Source: Acidovorax sp. 106
GTDB lineage: Bacteria > Pseudomonadota > Gammaproteobacteria > Burkholderiales > Burkholderiaceae_C
Assembly: GCF_003663825.1 (NCBI RefSeq)
Contig: NZ_RCCC01000001.1
Location: 2,054,501 to 2,118,500, forward strand
Length of the DNA: 64,000 nt
Direction of reading: 5' to 3'
In this document: piece after piece, positions 44,731-53,660 of the stretch
Position numbering within the stretch: position 1 is the stretch's first letter
Layout of the letters: each line of letters begins with the position of its first letter
The notes under the pieces: model-generated
The model's input: only the letters and a program-made list of their open reading frames with translations
Told to the model about the DNA's origin: nothing
The model's database searches: none
Translations under genes and position numbers: made by a program

Positions 44731-46371
44731 ATGAATTTATTTAGAAAAACATTTTTTGGAATATTTATTTTTTGTTTTGTTTTTGCTAAGGTATCAGCAG
44801 GGCAAATTTTCGTGCAGAGTGGTACTTGGATAGTCAATTCCGAATTGAATGGATTGCCTGGCAGAGGCATGGCTATCGATGTTCAAAACCAACAACTTGT
44901 AATGCAGGTCTACAACTACACCCCTGCTGGACAACCTACATTTCACCTAGCAGCTGGGTCTCTCGTAGATGGTAAATTTCAAGCTCCTTTAAAGCAATAT
45001 AGGGGTGGTCGATATTTTGGAAGTGGTGAGCGGATAGGTCAAGAAGATCAATCTGCAGGGGATGTTTTTATCCGTTTCAATAGCTCAACAACAGGATTTG
45101 TTCAATTTCCTGGGGAGCCTGAGGTGGCTATGTCGCGCTTTAGGTTCGATGGTGTACCAGTGGGGTCGTTGCTTAAGCCTAATTTTAGAGAGAGTTGGGT
45201 TGTCTTGGAGTATGCTGAGGACGGATCAGCTAGATATCCATGGAAGATTGAAATTTATAAAGATAAGGATAATGGTGGAGTTGAATCTCTAGCTGTTGTG
45301 GGTAGTGGCTTTGGAGAGGCCTCTCTATTTTCATCTAATCCGTGTTTGCCTATGCAAAGCGAGGAGTGGTTTCAGTGTGAGGTAATCTTCTCAGATGTAA
45401 GTGGTTTGAAGAACAAGGCGGTTTTTGAAATACATAAAAAGCTCAGCGGTCTGGAAGGATATGTGACCCGCGTGGGGTCTCCTTCGATACGAACCAAGCT
45501 ACTTGGAAGTAAGTATTCAAGCTACAACACCTCTAGTTTGGTCGCCTTCAGGATGGCGGATATTCAGTACGATCAAATTAATAACTATGGAGGCCGGCTT
45601 TATGAGAGCGGTATGTCTATGTACGTACCGGAGCCGGGGACTTGGGTAGTTAGCCAGGAATTGAACGGAAAGCCTGGGCGTGGTATGGCGATCGACGTTC
45701 AGAATGATATTTTAGTTATGCAAGTGTATAATTATGAGAGCAATGGTGATCCAATCTTCCACTTGGCGGTAGGTCAAATGAATTTTTATGCTTTTGATGG
45801 CTTGAATAGAAATAAAAACTCAGCATTTACTGCTCAATTAAAAAAATATGCTGGCGGTCGTTACTTTGGTGCGGAGGCTTTGAGTGGTCGTGAAGTGGGG
45901 GATGCTGGGAAGGTTCACTTAAATTTTGAGTCTCCGCTGAAGGGGTGGGTGAAATTTCCAGGTGAGGATTGGGTGGAAATTGAGAAGTTTCAATTCGGCT
46001 ACGGCCAGAAAAATCCTGAAGCTTTGTTGGGAAAGTGGTCTTTTGGTGTAGTGGATGATTGGGATTATGTTGTTAATCTGGATAGGGTTGATGGTAAGGT
46101 CGCAAGAGGCGATCGTGCAAGTTGTCAATATTCTGAGGAAAATTATAATTTATACATGTATTACAATGAATCCGTGTTCTGCATTTTGAATGTTTCTAGT
46201 GAATCTTTTTTGTTTATAACATTTGATGCTACACCTGAAGTTAGAGCTGTGCCAGCGGTGTCTCGGGAAATAATGCCACCTCCTTTTTCGGGAATAACAA
46301 CGAAAGGGTTTGCTGTGCAGGTTCGTGATAAAAATGGAGTTGATCTAGGGTTGAATTATTTAGATCAATAG
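44731..46371 (+). CDS. Hypothetical exported protein with two-fold A-B-A'-B' architecture, AT-rich
   Basis: 546 residues. Signal peptide about 1-23 (FIFCFVFAKVSA). Domain A (31-140) and A' (303-423) are clear repeats: GTW.V..ELNG.PGRGMAIDVQN...LVMQVYNY...G.P.FHLA.G, then L..Y.GGRYFG, then FPGE. Each is followed by a second module with one cysteine pair: B (145-290, C205/C216) and B' (431-500, C465/C484). The A unit resembles the GRGF.I.VQ..-type secreted beta domains seen in many environmental Gram-negatives, whose function I do not know. Base composition is visibly AT-rich, unlike all neighbours. Best guess: a secreted or surface beta-rich protein gained by transfer. Confidence 0.78.
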   Translation: MNLFRKTFFGIFIFCFVFAKVSAGQIFVQSGTWIVNSELNGLPGRGMAIDVQNQQLVMQVYNYTPAGQPTFHLAAGSLVDGKFQAPLKQYRGGRYFGSGERIGQEDQSAGDVFIRFNSSTTGFVQFPGEPEVAMSRFRFDGVPVGSLLKPNFRESWVVLEYAEDGSARYPWKIEIYKDKDNGGVESLAVVGSGFGEASLFSSNPCLPMQSEEWFQCEVIFSDVSGLKNKAVFEIHKKLSGLEGYVTRVGSPSIRTKLLGSKYSSYNTSSLVAFRMADIQYDQINNYGGRLYESGMSMYVPEPGTWVVSQELNGKPGRGMAIDVQNDILVMQVYNYESNGDPIFHLAVGQMNFYAFDGLNRNKNSAFTAQLKKYAGGRYFGAEALSGREVGDAGKVHLNFESPLKGWVKFPGEDWVEIEKFQFGYGQKNPEALLGKWSFGVVDDWDYVVNLDRVDGKVARGDRASCQYSEENYNLYMYYNESVFCILNVSSESFLFITFDATPEVRAVPAVSREIMPPPFSGITTKGFAVQVRDKNGVDLGLNYLDQ

Positions 46372-46504
46372 ATATTTCAATGAACTGATCTGAAAATTTT
46401 GGCCGAGCTCTTTGTTAATATTTTTCCGAAAATTTTAGCTTTTAGTCGGCACCTGCGATGGATATAACGCAGCATGTTCTGCTTGCGCTGAACAACAAAG
46501 CCAA

Positions 46505-46978
46505 TTGCGCTTTGAGCAGCGATCTACACAGTCTTGCGACCTCATGTTTATTGCAACCGCAAATCGTGAGGAATCTGATCGCTACCAGGTCATAGACAGC
46601 GAGCGCCTGTCCCCCCGGCGCCCGACCAACACGCACGGGCAAGTGGTGTGGCAATGGCTGATTACGGGCGATGGAGAAGTAGCCCCCACCACTGGGGCCA
46701 CAGGCTACGCGTTTGAAGCGCCGCAGCTCGGGGGAACCAACACCTCAGGCAGCGTGTACAGCGAAGAAGTGAACTCCAAGCTGCGCTACTCGGGGCAGGT
46801 GTGGGTTGAAGAGACGGGGTTGAGCTACAACCTGAATCGATACTATGACCTGCAGGCGGGGCGGTACGTGCAGGCCGTCCCGATTGGGCTGGATGGGGGG
46901 CGGCCAGCTCCCACGTTGCCTCGATGTGAGAGGGGGCGCAGTGGTGAGCTGCCCCCTTCATGCATCACTGAAGGTTGA
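46505..46978 (+). pseudogene. RHS/YD-repeat protein core remnant
   Basis: The translated part PRRPTNTHGQVVWQWLIT through ETGLSYNLNRYYDLQAGRYV and QAVPIGLDGG matches the conserved C-terminal core of RHS toxins (normally DHLNTPRRLT.. and GRYVQADPIGL). The Asp of QADPIGL is Val here and the DHLNT start is lost. Similarity stops right after GLDGG; no toxin domain, YD repeats or RHS N-terminus is present. It overlaps the 3' end of the convergent propeller gene. A decayed fragment, not a working effector. Confidence 0.7.
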
Positions 46979-48506
46979 TAGCCGAAAGCTGCCCGGCAGG
47001 AGTGGCAATGTAGAGCAGACCGTTGGCGGACGCGGACAAGTTGCCTGCAAGGGGGTGAGACCAAGCCTGTGCGTGATTTTGGCGACTGACTGCATACGTG
47101 GAGCCGCCGCTGGTGCGGTTGGACGAGACGAAAACCCAATTGCCGACGATGGCAATGTTGTAGACGATGCCGTCACTCGGGCTCAGTGTGCCGTCGGGCA
47201 GTTGGGTAGACCACAGTAACTCGCCAGTGGCGGTGGAGCGAGCCTCCAGGCTAGGAGGGCCAAAGTCATTGCCGGGGGCGTTCACCACATACGCGGTGTT
47301 GTCTGCAATGACGGGCGCACTGCGGAAGCCTGCACTCACGCTCCACAGCTTTTTGTTGCCCTGCACTGAAAACGCGCTGAGTGCGGACCAGCCGGAGTTG
47401 TAGTGAGACAGGATGACTTGGTCATCGCCCAAAGCGGTCAGGTTGAAGAGGCGTGCGGCACCGCTGGCGCGCCATGTGACGGGGATGGATGCGACGAGGT
47501 TGCCGGTAGTGGTGCTGTATGCCTTCACGGTTTCAGAGGTGATGGACAGCGTGTAGATGTAGTTCTGGCTGAAACCGGGTGTGAAGAAGTTCACGACTTC
47601 ACTGTGATCGCTCGTCCAAACCGGGCTGTTGGTCGTCAAGTTCCATCGTTGCCCTGTGCCTGCGTAGAGCGACGTACCGTCAGTCACCAAACTGCTGGAC
47701 GCTACGCCACTGAGGGTTTGCTGAAGTGAGCCGCTGGCCGGGTCTACGGTGAAGAGTCCCCGGTTGTCACTGATCAGAACTTTGCCGTTGGCAATAGCGG
47801 GGGTGTAGCCGCTGACCGTGGAGGTCCAGGCGGCGCTGCCGTCGTGCTCGTTGTAGGCCGCCAGCGTGCCGCCACCTGTGAATAATTTGCCTTGCGCTGT
47901 GACAAAGGGAGGAACGGTGGGGGCGAAGCTTTTGTTCCAGCGCAACGTGAAGTTGCTGGGCTTGAGGTCGGCTGTGGTGGATAGGTACTTGTTAGCGCCC
48001 AGGTCACCAGTGGCATTGGGCCATGCGGTGGCTCCGGGCAACGCGCTCAGTGGCTTTGGGGCAGGGGCAGCAACCACTTCAAACTGGTACGGAACCTTCC
48101 AGGGCGATCCTGGGTAGGGCTGGGCGCAGACCTCTGGTGCGTCCTTGCACAGATACACCGTCAGTTGGCCGGAGTGTTTGCCCAGGGCCGCCTTTGGCGA
48201 CGTCTGCAAGGTGGCTCGATACTGCAGGTCACTCATGGCCGTGACGGCCACCCTGCCGTCAAAGTCAGGGGTGACTTCCACGCGGGCATTGAGTTGTTCG
48301 GCAATGGTGCGCGAGGATGTCGCTGTCAGTGAGAGTGTGGCTGAGCCGCCATTCACCACTGTGTAGTTGTTTTGACTCCAGGCGAAGCTCAGCCATCCGT
48401 TTTCCGCGCCGTTATCAGGCGTCGGTGAGGGGCTTGATGCATCGCCGCCGCCTCCACCGCCACAACCAGCCAACGCCAACGCAAGAATAATTCCCAAGGC
48501 TCTCAT
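46965..48506 (-). CDS. Lipoprotein with PQQ-type beta-propeller repeats
   Basis: 513 residues from ATG 48506 (GGAAACA precedes; a GTG start at 48515 is possible). Lipobox LALAGC, then six Gly, a Ser/Pro linker, an Ig-like domain (about 35-140, GSATLSLTATSSRTIAEQLN) and an Asn/Ser-rich propeller whose blades carry patterns such as GGTLAAYNEHDGSAAWTSTV, KVLISDNRGLFTVDPASGSL and ARSTATGELLWSTQLPDGT. Blade repeats resemble BamB/PQQ-binding propellers, but no quinone-binding site is visible. Probably a surface or periplasmic scaffold. Convergent with the RHS remnant. Confidence 0.78.
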   Translation of the reverse strand: MRALGIILALALAGCGGGGGGDASSPSPTPDNGAENGWLSFAWSQNNYTVVNGGSATLSLTATSSRTIAEQLNARVEVTPDFDGRVAVTAMSDLQYRATLQTSPKAALGKHSGQLTVYLCKDAPEVCAQPYPGSPWKVPYQFEVVAAPAPKPLSALPGATAWPNATGDLGANKYLSTTADLKPSNFTLRWNKSFAPTVPPFVTAQGKLFTGGGTLAAYNEHDGSAAWTSTVSGYTPAIANGKVLISDNRGLFTVDPASGSLQQTLSGVASSSLVTDGTSLYAGTGQRWNLTTNSPVWTSDHSEVVNFFTPGFSQNYIYTLSITSETVKAYSTTTGNLVASIPVTWRASGAARLFNLTALGDDQVILSHYNSGWSALSAFSVQGNKKLWSVSAGFRSAPVIADNTAYVVNAPGNDFGPPSLEARSTATGELLWSTQLPDGTLSPSDGIVYNIAIVGNWVFVSSNRTSGGSTYAVSRQNHAQAWSHPLAGNLSASANGLLYIATPAGQLSAINLQ

Positions 48507-48679
48507 TGTTTCCACTCTGTAAAGAAAAGTGAATCTTACAAGCGCTTCGAAATGGTTTTCTCTGAGATGTCAGTGCAACAGAAAGGAAAGGAAAGGCACG
48601 CAAGCCGATATCGCTACAGCTTTCCTGAGCATGGACGTGCAGGGTGATTGCAGCAGCCAGCGACGGAAGTGCCGCTGCT

Positions 48680-48738
48680 CCAATTTTGATAGCTGTTAGC
48701 GCTTACTGAGTTTGCGCTAGAGCTGATTTTTATTCAGA
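48680..48738 (+). repeat. Dispersed ~60-bp repeat
   Basis: CCAATTTTGATAGCTGTTAG, CGCTTACTGAGTTTGCGCTA, GAGCTGATTTTTATTC: a variant copy with imperfect arms in the 253-bp gap between the propeller and LysR genes. The rest of the gap is empty. Confidence 0.65.
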
Positions 48739-48759
48739 TTCCACACGGGTTTGCCTGCC

Positions 48760-49665
48760 TCACTCCTTCGGCAAGCCATCAAACTTCTCCACCAAAAAAT
48801 CCACCAACGCCCGCACCCGCGCAGGGACGAAGCGGCCGCTGGGCAGCAGGGCTTGCAGGGGGTAGGGCGGGGTGTCCCAGTCGGGCAGCAGGCGCACCAG
48901 GGGGCTGTGCTTTAGCTCCTGGTGCAGGTAGGGCACGGATTTGTAGATGATGCCGTGGCCTGCGATGGCCCAGTCGCGGGCCAGGGCTGCGTCGTCGGCG
49001 GTGCGGTTGCCTTTGACGCGCACTTCGGTCCATTGCCCGTCGCGGCCAAAGCGCCAGGTGCGGGCGGGGCGGCCTGCGATGTGGAAGGCGATGCAGTTGT
49101 GCTGCAGCAGATCTTGCGGGGTGGTGGGTGTGCCGTGGCGCTCCAGGTAGGCGGGGGCGGCCCACAGCATGGGGCGGGTGGTGGTGAGGGGGCGGGCGAT
49201 GAGGTGCGAGTCGGCCAGGGGGCCGTAGCGCAGGGCCATGTCGACTTCGTCGCGGGTCACGTCCAGGGGCTGGTCGCTCACGCTCAGGGCCAGTTCTACG
49301 CCGGGGTGTGCGGCCAAAAACTCGTCAAACCACGGCAGCAGCAGGTTGCGCGCCAGGTCGGACGGGGCGGCCACGCGCAGGGTGCCCACCAGGGTGCCGT
49401 GGTGGGCGGTGGCCATGCTTTCGCCTTCGGCCAGCAGGTCGAAGGCGCGCTGGGCGTAGTCGAGCAGGATTTGCCCCTGGGCGGTGAGGCGCATGGCGCG
49501 GGTGGAGCGTTCGAACAGGCGCGAGCCCAGTTGCCCTTCCAGCCGCTTGAGGGCGGCGCTGGCGGCGGCGGGTGTCATGCCCAGGGCGCGGGCGGCGGCG
49601 CTGAGGGTGCCAGTGCGTGCGGTGTGGGTGAGTACGTGCAGGTCGGCCAGGTTTTCGATTTTCAT
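48760..49665 (-). CDS. LysR-family transcriptional regulator
   Basis: 301 residues from ATG 49665. N-terminal helix-turn-helix (TGTLSAAARALGMTPAAASA, residues about 17-36; ALKRLEGQLGSRLFERSTR) and a C-terminal LysR substrate-binding domain of the CrgA-like type (GTLRVAAPSDLARNLLLPWF, DEVDMALRYGPLADSHLIAR). It is divergent from the alcohol dehydrogenase gene at 50001, the common layout for a regulator and its target. The effector is unknown. Confidence 0.86.
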   Translation of the reverse strand: MKIENLADLHVLTHTARTGTLSAAARALGMTPAAASAALKRLEGQLGSRLFERSTRAMRLTAQGQILLDYAQRAFDLLAEGESMATAHHGTLVGTLRVAAPSDLARNLLLPWFDEFLAAHPGVELALSVSDQPLDVTRDEVDMALRYGPLADSHLIARPLTTTRPMLWAAPAYLERHGTPTTPQDLLQHNCIAFHIAGRPARTWRFGRDGQWTEVRVKGNRTADDAALARDWAIAGHGIIYKSVPYLHQELKHSPLVRLLPDWDTPPYPLQALLPSGRFVPARVRALVDFLVEKFDGLPKE

Positions 49666-49727
49666 GGGCGGGCTGTGGTTCGGAGCAGGGTTTTGGCTGG
49701 GTGGATGGGGCACTCGCCCCATCGAGT

Positions 49728-49787
49728 CGTTCACGCTGAGCGCAGTCGACGCGCCGCGCAGGGCTTCGACGGGCTCAGCCCGAACGG
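49728..49787. repeat. REP element (long form, two facing halves)
   Basis: GTTCACGCTGAG.. and the reverse unit TTCGACGGGCTCAGCCCGAA form a palindrome-like pair around GCGCCGCGCAGGGC. Closely related to 51959-52018. It fills part of the 335-bp divergent gap 49666-50000, which otherwise shows an AT-rich stretch (49797-49870) and no gene. Confidence 0.72.
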
Positions 49788-50000
49788 ATATTTTTAGTTC
49801 CGAGGTCCCGGATCGCTATTTTCAATTTTCATTTGAAATTGAATGCATTCAAAGCCGTCTTATCAATTGTGGGTTGCTTATCTACAGTGCCTGCATGGCT
49901 TGGGATGGGCCCGGCCAGTGATTGAGCGATGCAATGCCGTGAGCCCTGGGCGCCGTGTTGGCGCAATGCGTGCCCGCAGCAATGCAATGAAAGGACTGTG

Positions 50001-51011
50001 ATGAAAGCCGTTGGATACCGTGCAAATTGGCCTGTGGAGCATGCCGAGGCGCTGTTGGATTTGGAGCTGCCTGCGCCAGTGCCGGGCGCACGCGATGTTT
50101 TGGTGCAGGTGAAGGCGGTGTCGGTGAACCCGGTGGACACCAAGGTGCGCAAGGGCTCGCTGCCGCCCGAGGGGCAGGCCAAGGTGCTGGGCTGGGACGC
50201 CGTGGGCACAGTGGAGGCGGTGGGCGCGCAGGTGTCGCGCTTCAAGGCGGGCGACCGGGTGTATTACGCGGGCTCTATCACCCGCCCTGGGGCCAATAGC
50301 GAGCTGCATGCAGTGGATGAGCGCATTGTGGCGCTGGCCCCGCAGTCGCTGAACGACGAGCAGGCGGCGGCCTTGCCGCTGACCACCATCACGGCGTATG
50401 AGCTGCTGTTTGACCGCCTGGGCGTGGCCAAGGGGGGCGGTGCGGGGCAGACGCTGCTGGTGGTGGGCGGTGCGGGTGGGGTGGGCTCCATCCTGATCCA
50501 GCTGGCGCGGCAGCTGACGCAGCTGCGCGTGGTGGCCACGGCCTCGCGCCCCGAGACGTAGCAGTGGTGCCTGGACCTGGGCGCGCATTTCGTGGTCGAC
50601 CACTCGCGTCCGCTGGCGGCCGAGTTGAAGTCTGCTGGCGTGGAGGGTGTGGACCTGGTGGCCAGCCTGACGCAGACGCAGCAGCACTACACGCAACTGA
50701 TCGAGGCCCTCAAGCCCCAGGGGCGCCTGGGCGTGATTGACGATATGCAGGGGCTGGACGCGATGCCGCTCAAGGGCAAGGCGCTGTCGCTGCACTGGGA
50801 GATGATGTTCACCCGCCCCATGTATGAAACGCCCGACATGGGCGAGCAGGGTGCGTTGCTGGCCGAGGTGGCTGCGCTGGTGGATGCGGGGCGCGTGCGC
50901 TCCACCGTCAGCACCAGCTTTGGCACCATCAACGCCCACAACCTGCGCAAGGCGCATGCGCTGATCGAGTCGGGCAAGGCGCACGGCAAGGTGGTGCTGG
51001 CGGGGTTCTGA
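50001..51011 (+). pseudogene. Zinc-type alcohol dehydrogenase / quinone oxidoreductase gene interrupted by one in-frame TAG
   Basis: One frame from ATG 50001 to TGA 51011 encodes a full-length medium-chain dehydrogenase (336 codons) except for TAG at 50559-50561, codon 187. The first half has EHAEALLDLELPAPVPGARD-like GroES start and the NADPH motif VVGGAGGVGSILIQLARQL. After the stop the protein resumes WCLDLGAHFVVDHSRPLAAE and continues to the normal end. There is no frameshift or other stop. Family members have an ordinary residue between PET and Q/A-W here, so one base change explains it. A TAG amid otherwise perfect coding suggests recent loss, a sequencing error or readthrough. Confidence 0.82.
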
Positions 51012-51135
51012 GCCTGGCGCCCTCATTGCCCCGTTACTGTTTTGTTCTGTTGTTGGCTTGCCTGCGCCGTGGAGTGCGGGCAGGCCGTTAACATGGCCGC
51101 TCTCAAAAACCACTATGACAAGAGAGAGGGAGCCG

Positions 51136-51912
51136 ATGTTCATCGTCTGGGGGCGCAAGCTCGTCTATCGCAAGCTGGGCCATGTGGCCGATTTTTGTCC
51201 CATCTGCCGCAAGCCACGGCCGTTTGCGTTGCAGCGCATTGGCTCTGCCGGGCATGTGTACTACATCACCGTAAGCCAGGGCGAGCTGGTGGGGTACGAG
51301 CGCACATGCTTGAAGTGCCAAACTACCTTCAATGCCGAGCCCACCCAGTACGCCAAGGTGGTGCCCAAGCCGCTGCCTTGGAACGACATGGTGCGCCAGA
51401 CGTTTCCGACCCTGCACGAGGCCTGGGCCGATCGCCTGGCGCTGGAGCAGCAGGTGCGTGACAACCCGCACACCTTGTCGGCCCAAGACCGGCATGCGCT
51501 CATCCGCAACCCGTTTTTGTTGCTGTCGCCCAAGGTGGAGAAGCGGTTTGCCTCGACCCACATGGACAAGGAGGTGGGCTTTGCGTTGCTGGGGGCGGTG
51601 GTGTTGCTGATCGCGGTGCCTGCGTTGGCGCGCGCGGTGGTGCCCGACCAGGCGGAGGTGGGCGTGCTGGTGGCGATGGGCCTGGGCGCGTCGCTGGTGG
51701 TGTGGCAGATCGCGATGTCAGGGAGTCGCTTTATGCGTCGCCAAGTGGTGCCTGTGTTGGCCCAGTGCCTGCAGCCCTTGCAGCCCACGCCGGGCGAGTT
51801 GCAGGCGGTGATGGCGGAGCTGAAAACCCTCAAGCACAAGATGGGCAGCAAGCTGAAGCTGCCTGAGCTGTATGCGCAGCTGAAGATGAAGGCGCGGGGC
51901 TCTGCGGGTTGA
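51136..51912 (+). CDS. Zinc-ribbon membrane protein, function unknown
   Basis: 258 residues from ATG 51136, which has AGGGAG 4-9 bp before it. N-terminal zinc ribbon: CPIC (21-24) and CLKC (58-61), in a YIT/YER beta context. Two hydrophobic helices follow at about 146-168 (GFALLGAVVLLIAVPALARA) and 172-195 (EVGVLVAMGLGASLVVWQIA), then a basic, helical C-terminus. The zinc-ribbon half may sense or bind something in the cytoplasm. I do not recognise the family. Stand-alone gene between the dehydrogenase and a REP element. Confidence 0.68.
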   Translation: MFIVWGRKLVYRKLGHVADFCPICRKPRPFALQRIGSAGHVYYITVSQGELVGYERTCLKCQTTFNAEPTQYAKVVPKPLPWNDMVRQTFPTLHEAWADRLALEQQVRDNPHTLSAQDRHALIRNPFLLLSPKVEKRFASTHMDKEVGFALLGAVVLLIAVPALARAVVPDQAEVGVLVAMGLGASLVVWQIAMSGSRFMRRQVVPVLAQCLQPLQPTPGELQAVMAELKTLKHKMGSKLKLPELYAQLKMKARGSAG

Positions 51913-51958
51913 TGCCTTTGAATAGGTTCTTATTGAGTCGGCTTGAATCACCTTGAAC

Positions 51959-52018
51959 CGTTCACGCTGAGCCTGTCGAAGCGCCGCGCAGGGCTTCGAC
52001 AGGCTCAGCCCGAACGGA
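51959..52018. repeat. REP element (long form, two facing halves)
   Basis: CGTTCACGCTGAGCCTGTCG plus the inverse TTCGACAGGCTCAGCCCGAA around AGCGCCGCGCAGGGC. The best preserved copy of this family in the window; shorter single halves occur at 57961, 58108, 60112 and 61998. Confidence 0.78.
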
Positions 52019-52087
52019 TTTTTCAAGTTCAAAGATGCCGACCCAATAGCTCGCGCTGAGGCTGCACAGTCGCCACGCCCCAGGCAC

Positions 52088-52121
52088 AAAAAAAAGCCCG
52101 GAGCACTGGCGTGGTCCGGGC
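52088..52121 (-). terminator. Rho-independent terminator of the DUF1800-DUF1501 operon
   Basis: On the minus strand GCCCGGA (52121-52115) pairs with TCCGGGC (52102-52096) and is followed by eight T. It lies 60 bp beyond the DUF1501 stop codon. Confidence 0.75.
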
Positions 52122-52180
52122 GTAGCGTCGCGGCCTTGTGGTGGCAGTGAAGCCCGGCGCTTGCGCTGGGCGCTGAACCT

Positions 52181-53629
52181 TCAGGCCGCCATGAATCCCA
52201 GGTCGGTGGGGTAGTCGGCCCCGCCAAAGTGGCTGAGGTTGGGCAGCACACCCGCCAGTTCGGTGTTGGCCACGCCAAACCATTTGGCCAGCGTGCCTGC
52301 GTATTGGTCTACCGAGGTGCTGGGCAGCAGGCGGCCTTGGCCTACGTGCCATTGGTCGGCGGCGTCGGTGGTGCTGTTGGTGTTGCTCACCGGCGGTGCC
52401 TTGCCATAAAGCGCCTTGCCCTTGACGGCGCCGCCCACCATGAAGTGGTGGCTGCCCCAGCCGTGGTCAGAGCCGTCACCGTTGGAGTTCAAGGTGCGGC
52501 CAAAGTCAGATGCGGTGAAGGCGGTGACCTTGTCGGCTACGCCCAGCTCCACGGTGGCGTCGTAGAAGGCGGTCATGGCTTCGCTCACGCGCTTCATCAG
52601 AGTGGGCTGCTGCGAGATGAGGTTGTCGTGCAGGTCAAACCCACCCAGCGACACCATGAAGACTTGGCGCTTGCTGCCCAGGGTGCTGCGCGCACCGATG
52701 AGGCGCGCCACCATCTTGAGCTGGTCGGCCAGCGAGTTGTTGGTGGGGAAGGCGGTGGCCAGCGTCACGCCCGCCAGGCCGCTGGTGATCTGCGATTCGG
52801 CCGTGACGGCGCGGGTGGTGACGCGGTTGTATTCGTTCTCCAGCACTTGGGGGCTTGTCTGCTGGATGAGCGACGTGAGCGCCGAGCGCACGGCGGTAGA
52901 GCCGTAGACATTGCTTTTGACCCCATTGATGGCAATGGCCCCACCGGTGCTGACTTGGTAAGACAGGGCCGAGTCGCCGGACAGAAACACCGCATTGCCG
53001 GTAACCGAAATGCAGGTGAACAGCGAGTTGGCGTTGGACGACAGGGCCAGATCTCCCAGGTTGCCTCCCCAGCCCACGGTGGAGCCTTCGGGCGATGAGG
53101 ATTGCCACACCGACTGCTGGTCGTTGTGCGAGAACAGCTTGGGCGGGATGGGATAGAGCGCGCGGTTGCTGCTGTTGTATTGCGTGCGGGTGAGCGGCAC
53201 GATGAGCGGGCCCACGTTGAGCTGCACGGCAGCTTTGCCTGTGTTGAACAGGTTGGCCATGCCCGTCATGGCGGGGTGCATGGCGTATTGGCGGCCAGCG
53301 GCCAGGGGCACGGTGGGGTTGAGCAAAGTGGCGGTAAGGTCTGCCTTGGGAATGGCAATGCCGCCCCCGGCCTGGCCGCTGCCGCCACGGATGGTGGCGT
53401 ATCTGTTGTAGCTGTCGTCGTCGTAGGTGACCAGGGTGTTGGCGTAGTCGTTACCGCCGTACAGGAACACGCACACCAGGGCCTTGTAGTCGTTGGCGGT
53501 AAAGGCGGCCGCCTCGCCCATGGCGGCTAGGTTCAGAGCAAAGGGCAGGGCAGTGCCTGCCAGCCCCAACTGGGTGGAGCGGCGCAAAAACGCCCGGCGT
53601 GTATGGAGTTCGGGTTGGATCAGGTGCAT
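52181..53629 (-). CDS. DUF1501 domain-containing protein
   Basis: 482 residues from ATG 53629. Twin-arginine-like signal (TRRAFLRRSTQLGLAGTALP). Then the DUF1501 hallmarks: ALVCVFLYGGNDYANTLVTY, AMHPAMTGMANLFNTGKAAV, VFMVSLGGFDLHDNLISQQP and FTASDFGRTLNSNGDGSDHG with WGSHHFMVGGAV, an alkaline-phosphatase-like fold with His/Asp/Ser positions. Function is unknown; members pair with DUF1800 proteins. The DUF1800 gene lies 31 bp upstream on the same strand, so they are co-transcribed. Confidence 0.85.
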   Translation of the reverse strand: MHLIQPELHTRRAFLRRSTQLGLAGTALPFALNLAAMGEAAAFTANDYKALVCVFLYGGNDYANTLVTYDDDSYNRYATIRGGSGQAGGGIAIPKADLTATLLNPTVPLAAGRQYAMHPAMTGMANLFNTGKAAVQLNVGPLIVPLTRTQYNSSNRALYPIPPKLFSHNDQQSVWQSSSPEGSTVGWGGNLGDLALSSNANSLFTCISVTGNAVFLSGDSALSYQVSTGGAIAINGVKSNVYGSTAVRSALTSLIQQTSPQVLENEYNRVTTRAVTAESQITSGLAGVTLATAFPTNNSLADQLKMVARLIGARSTLGSKRQVFMVSLGGFDLHDNLISQQPTLMKRVSEAMTAFYDATVELGVADKVTAFTASDFGRTLNSNGDGSDHGWGSHHFMVGGAVKGKALYGKAPPVSNTNSTTDAADQWHVGQGRLLPSTSVDQYAGTLAKWFGVANTELAGVLPNLSHFGGADYPTDLGFMAA

Positions 53630-53660
53630 GGGGGCCTTCTCTCGGTTCTCTTTTTTGCCG

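Noticed and set aside
44731..46371. AT-rich gene as an orphan immunity protein of the RHS locus
   Set aside because: It is long, has a signal peptide and lies before, not after, the RHS fragment. Immunity genes are short and follow the toxin.
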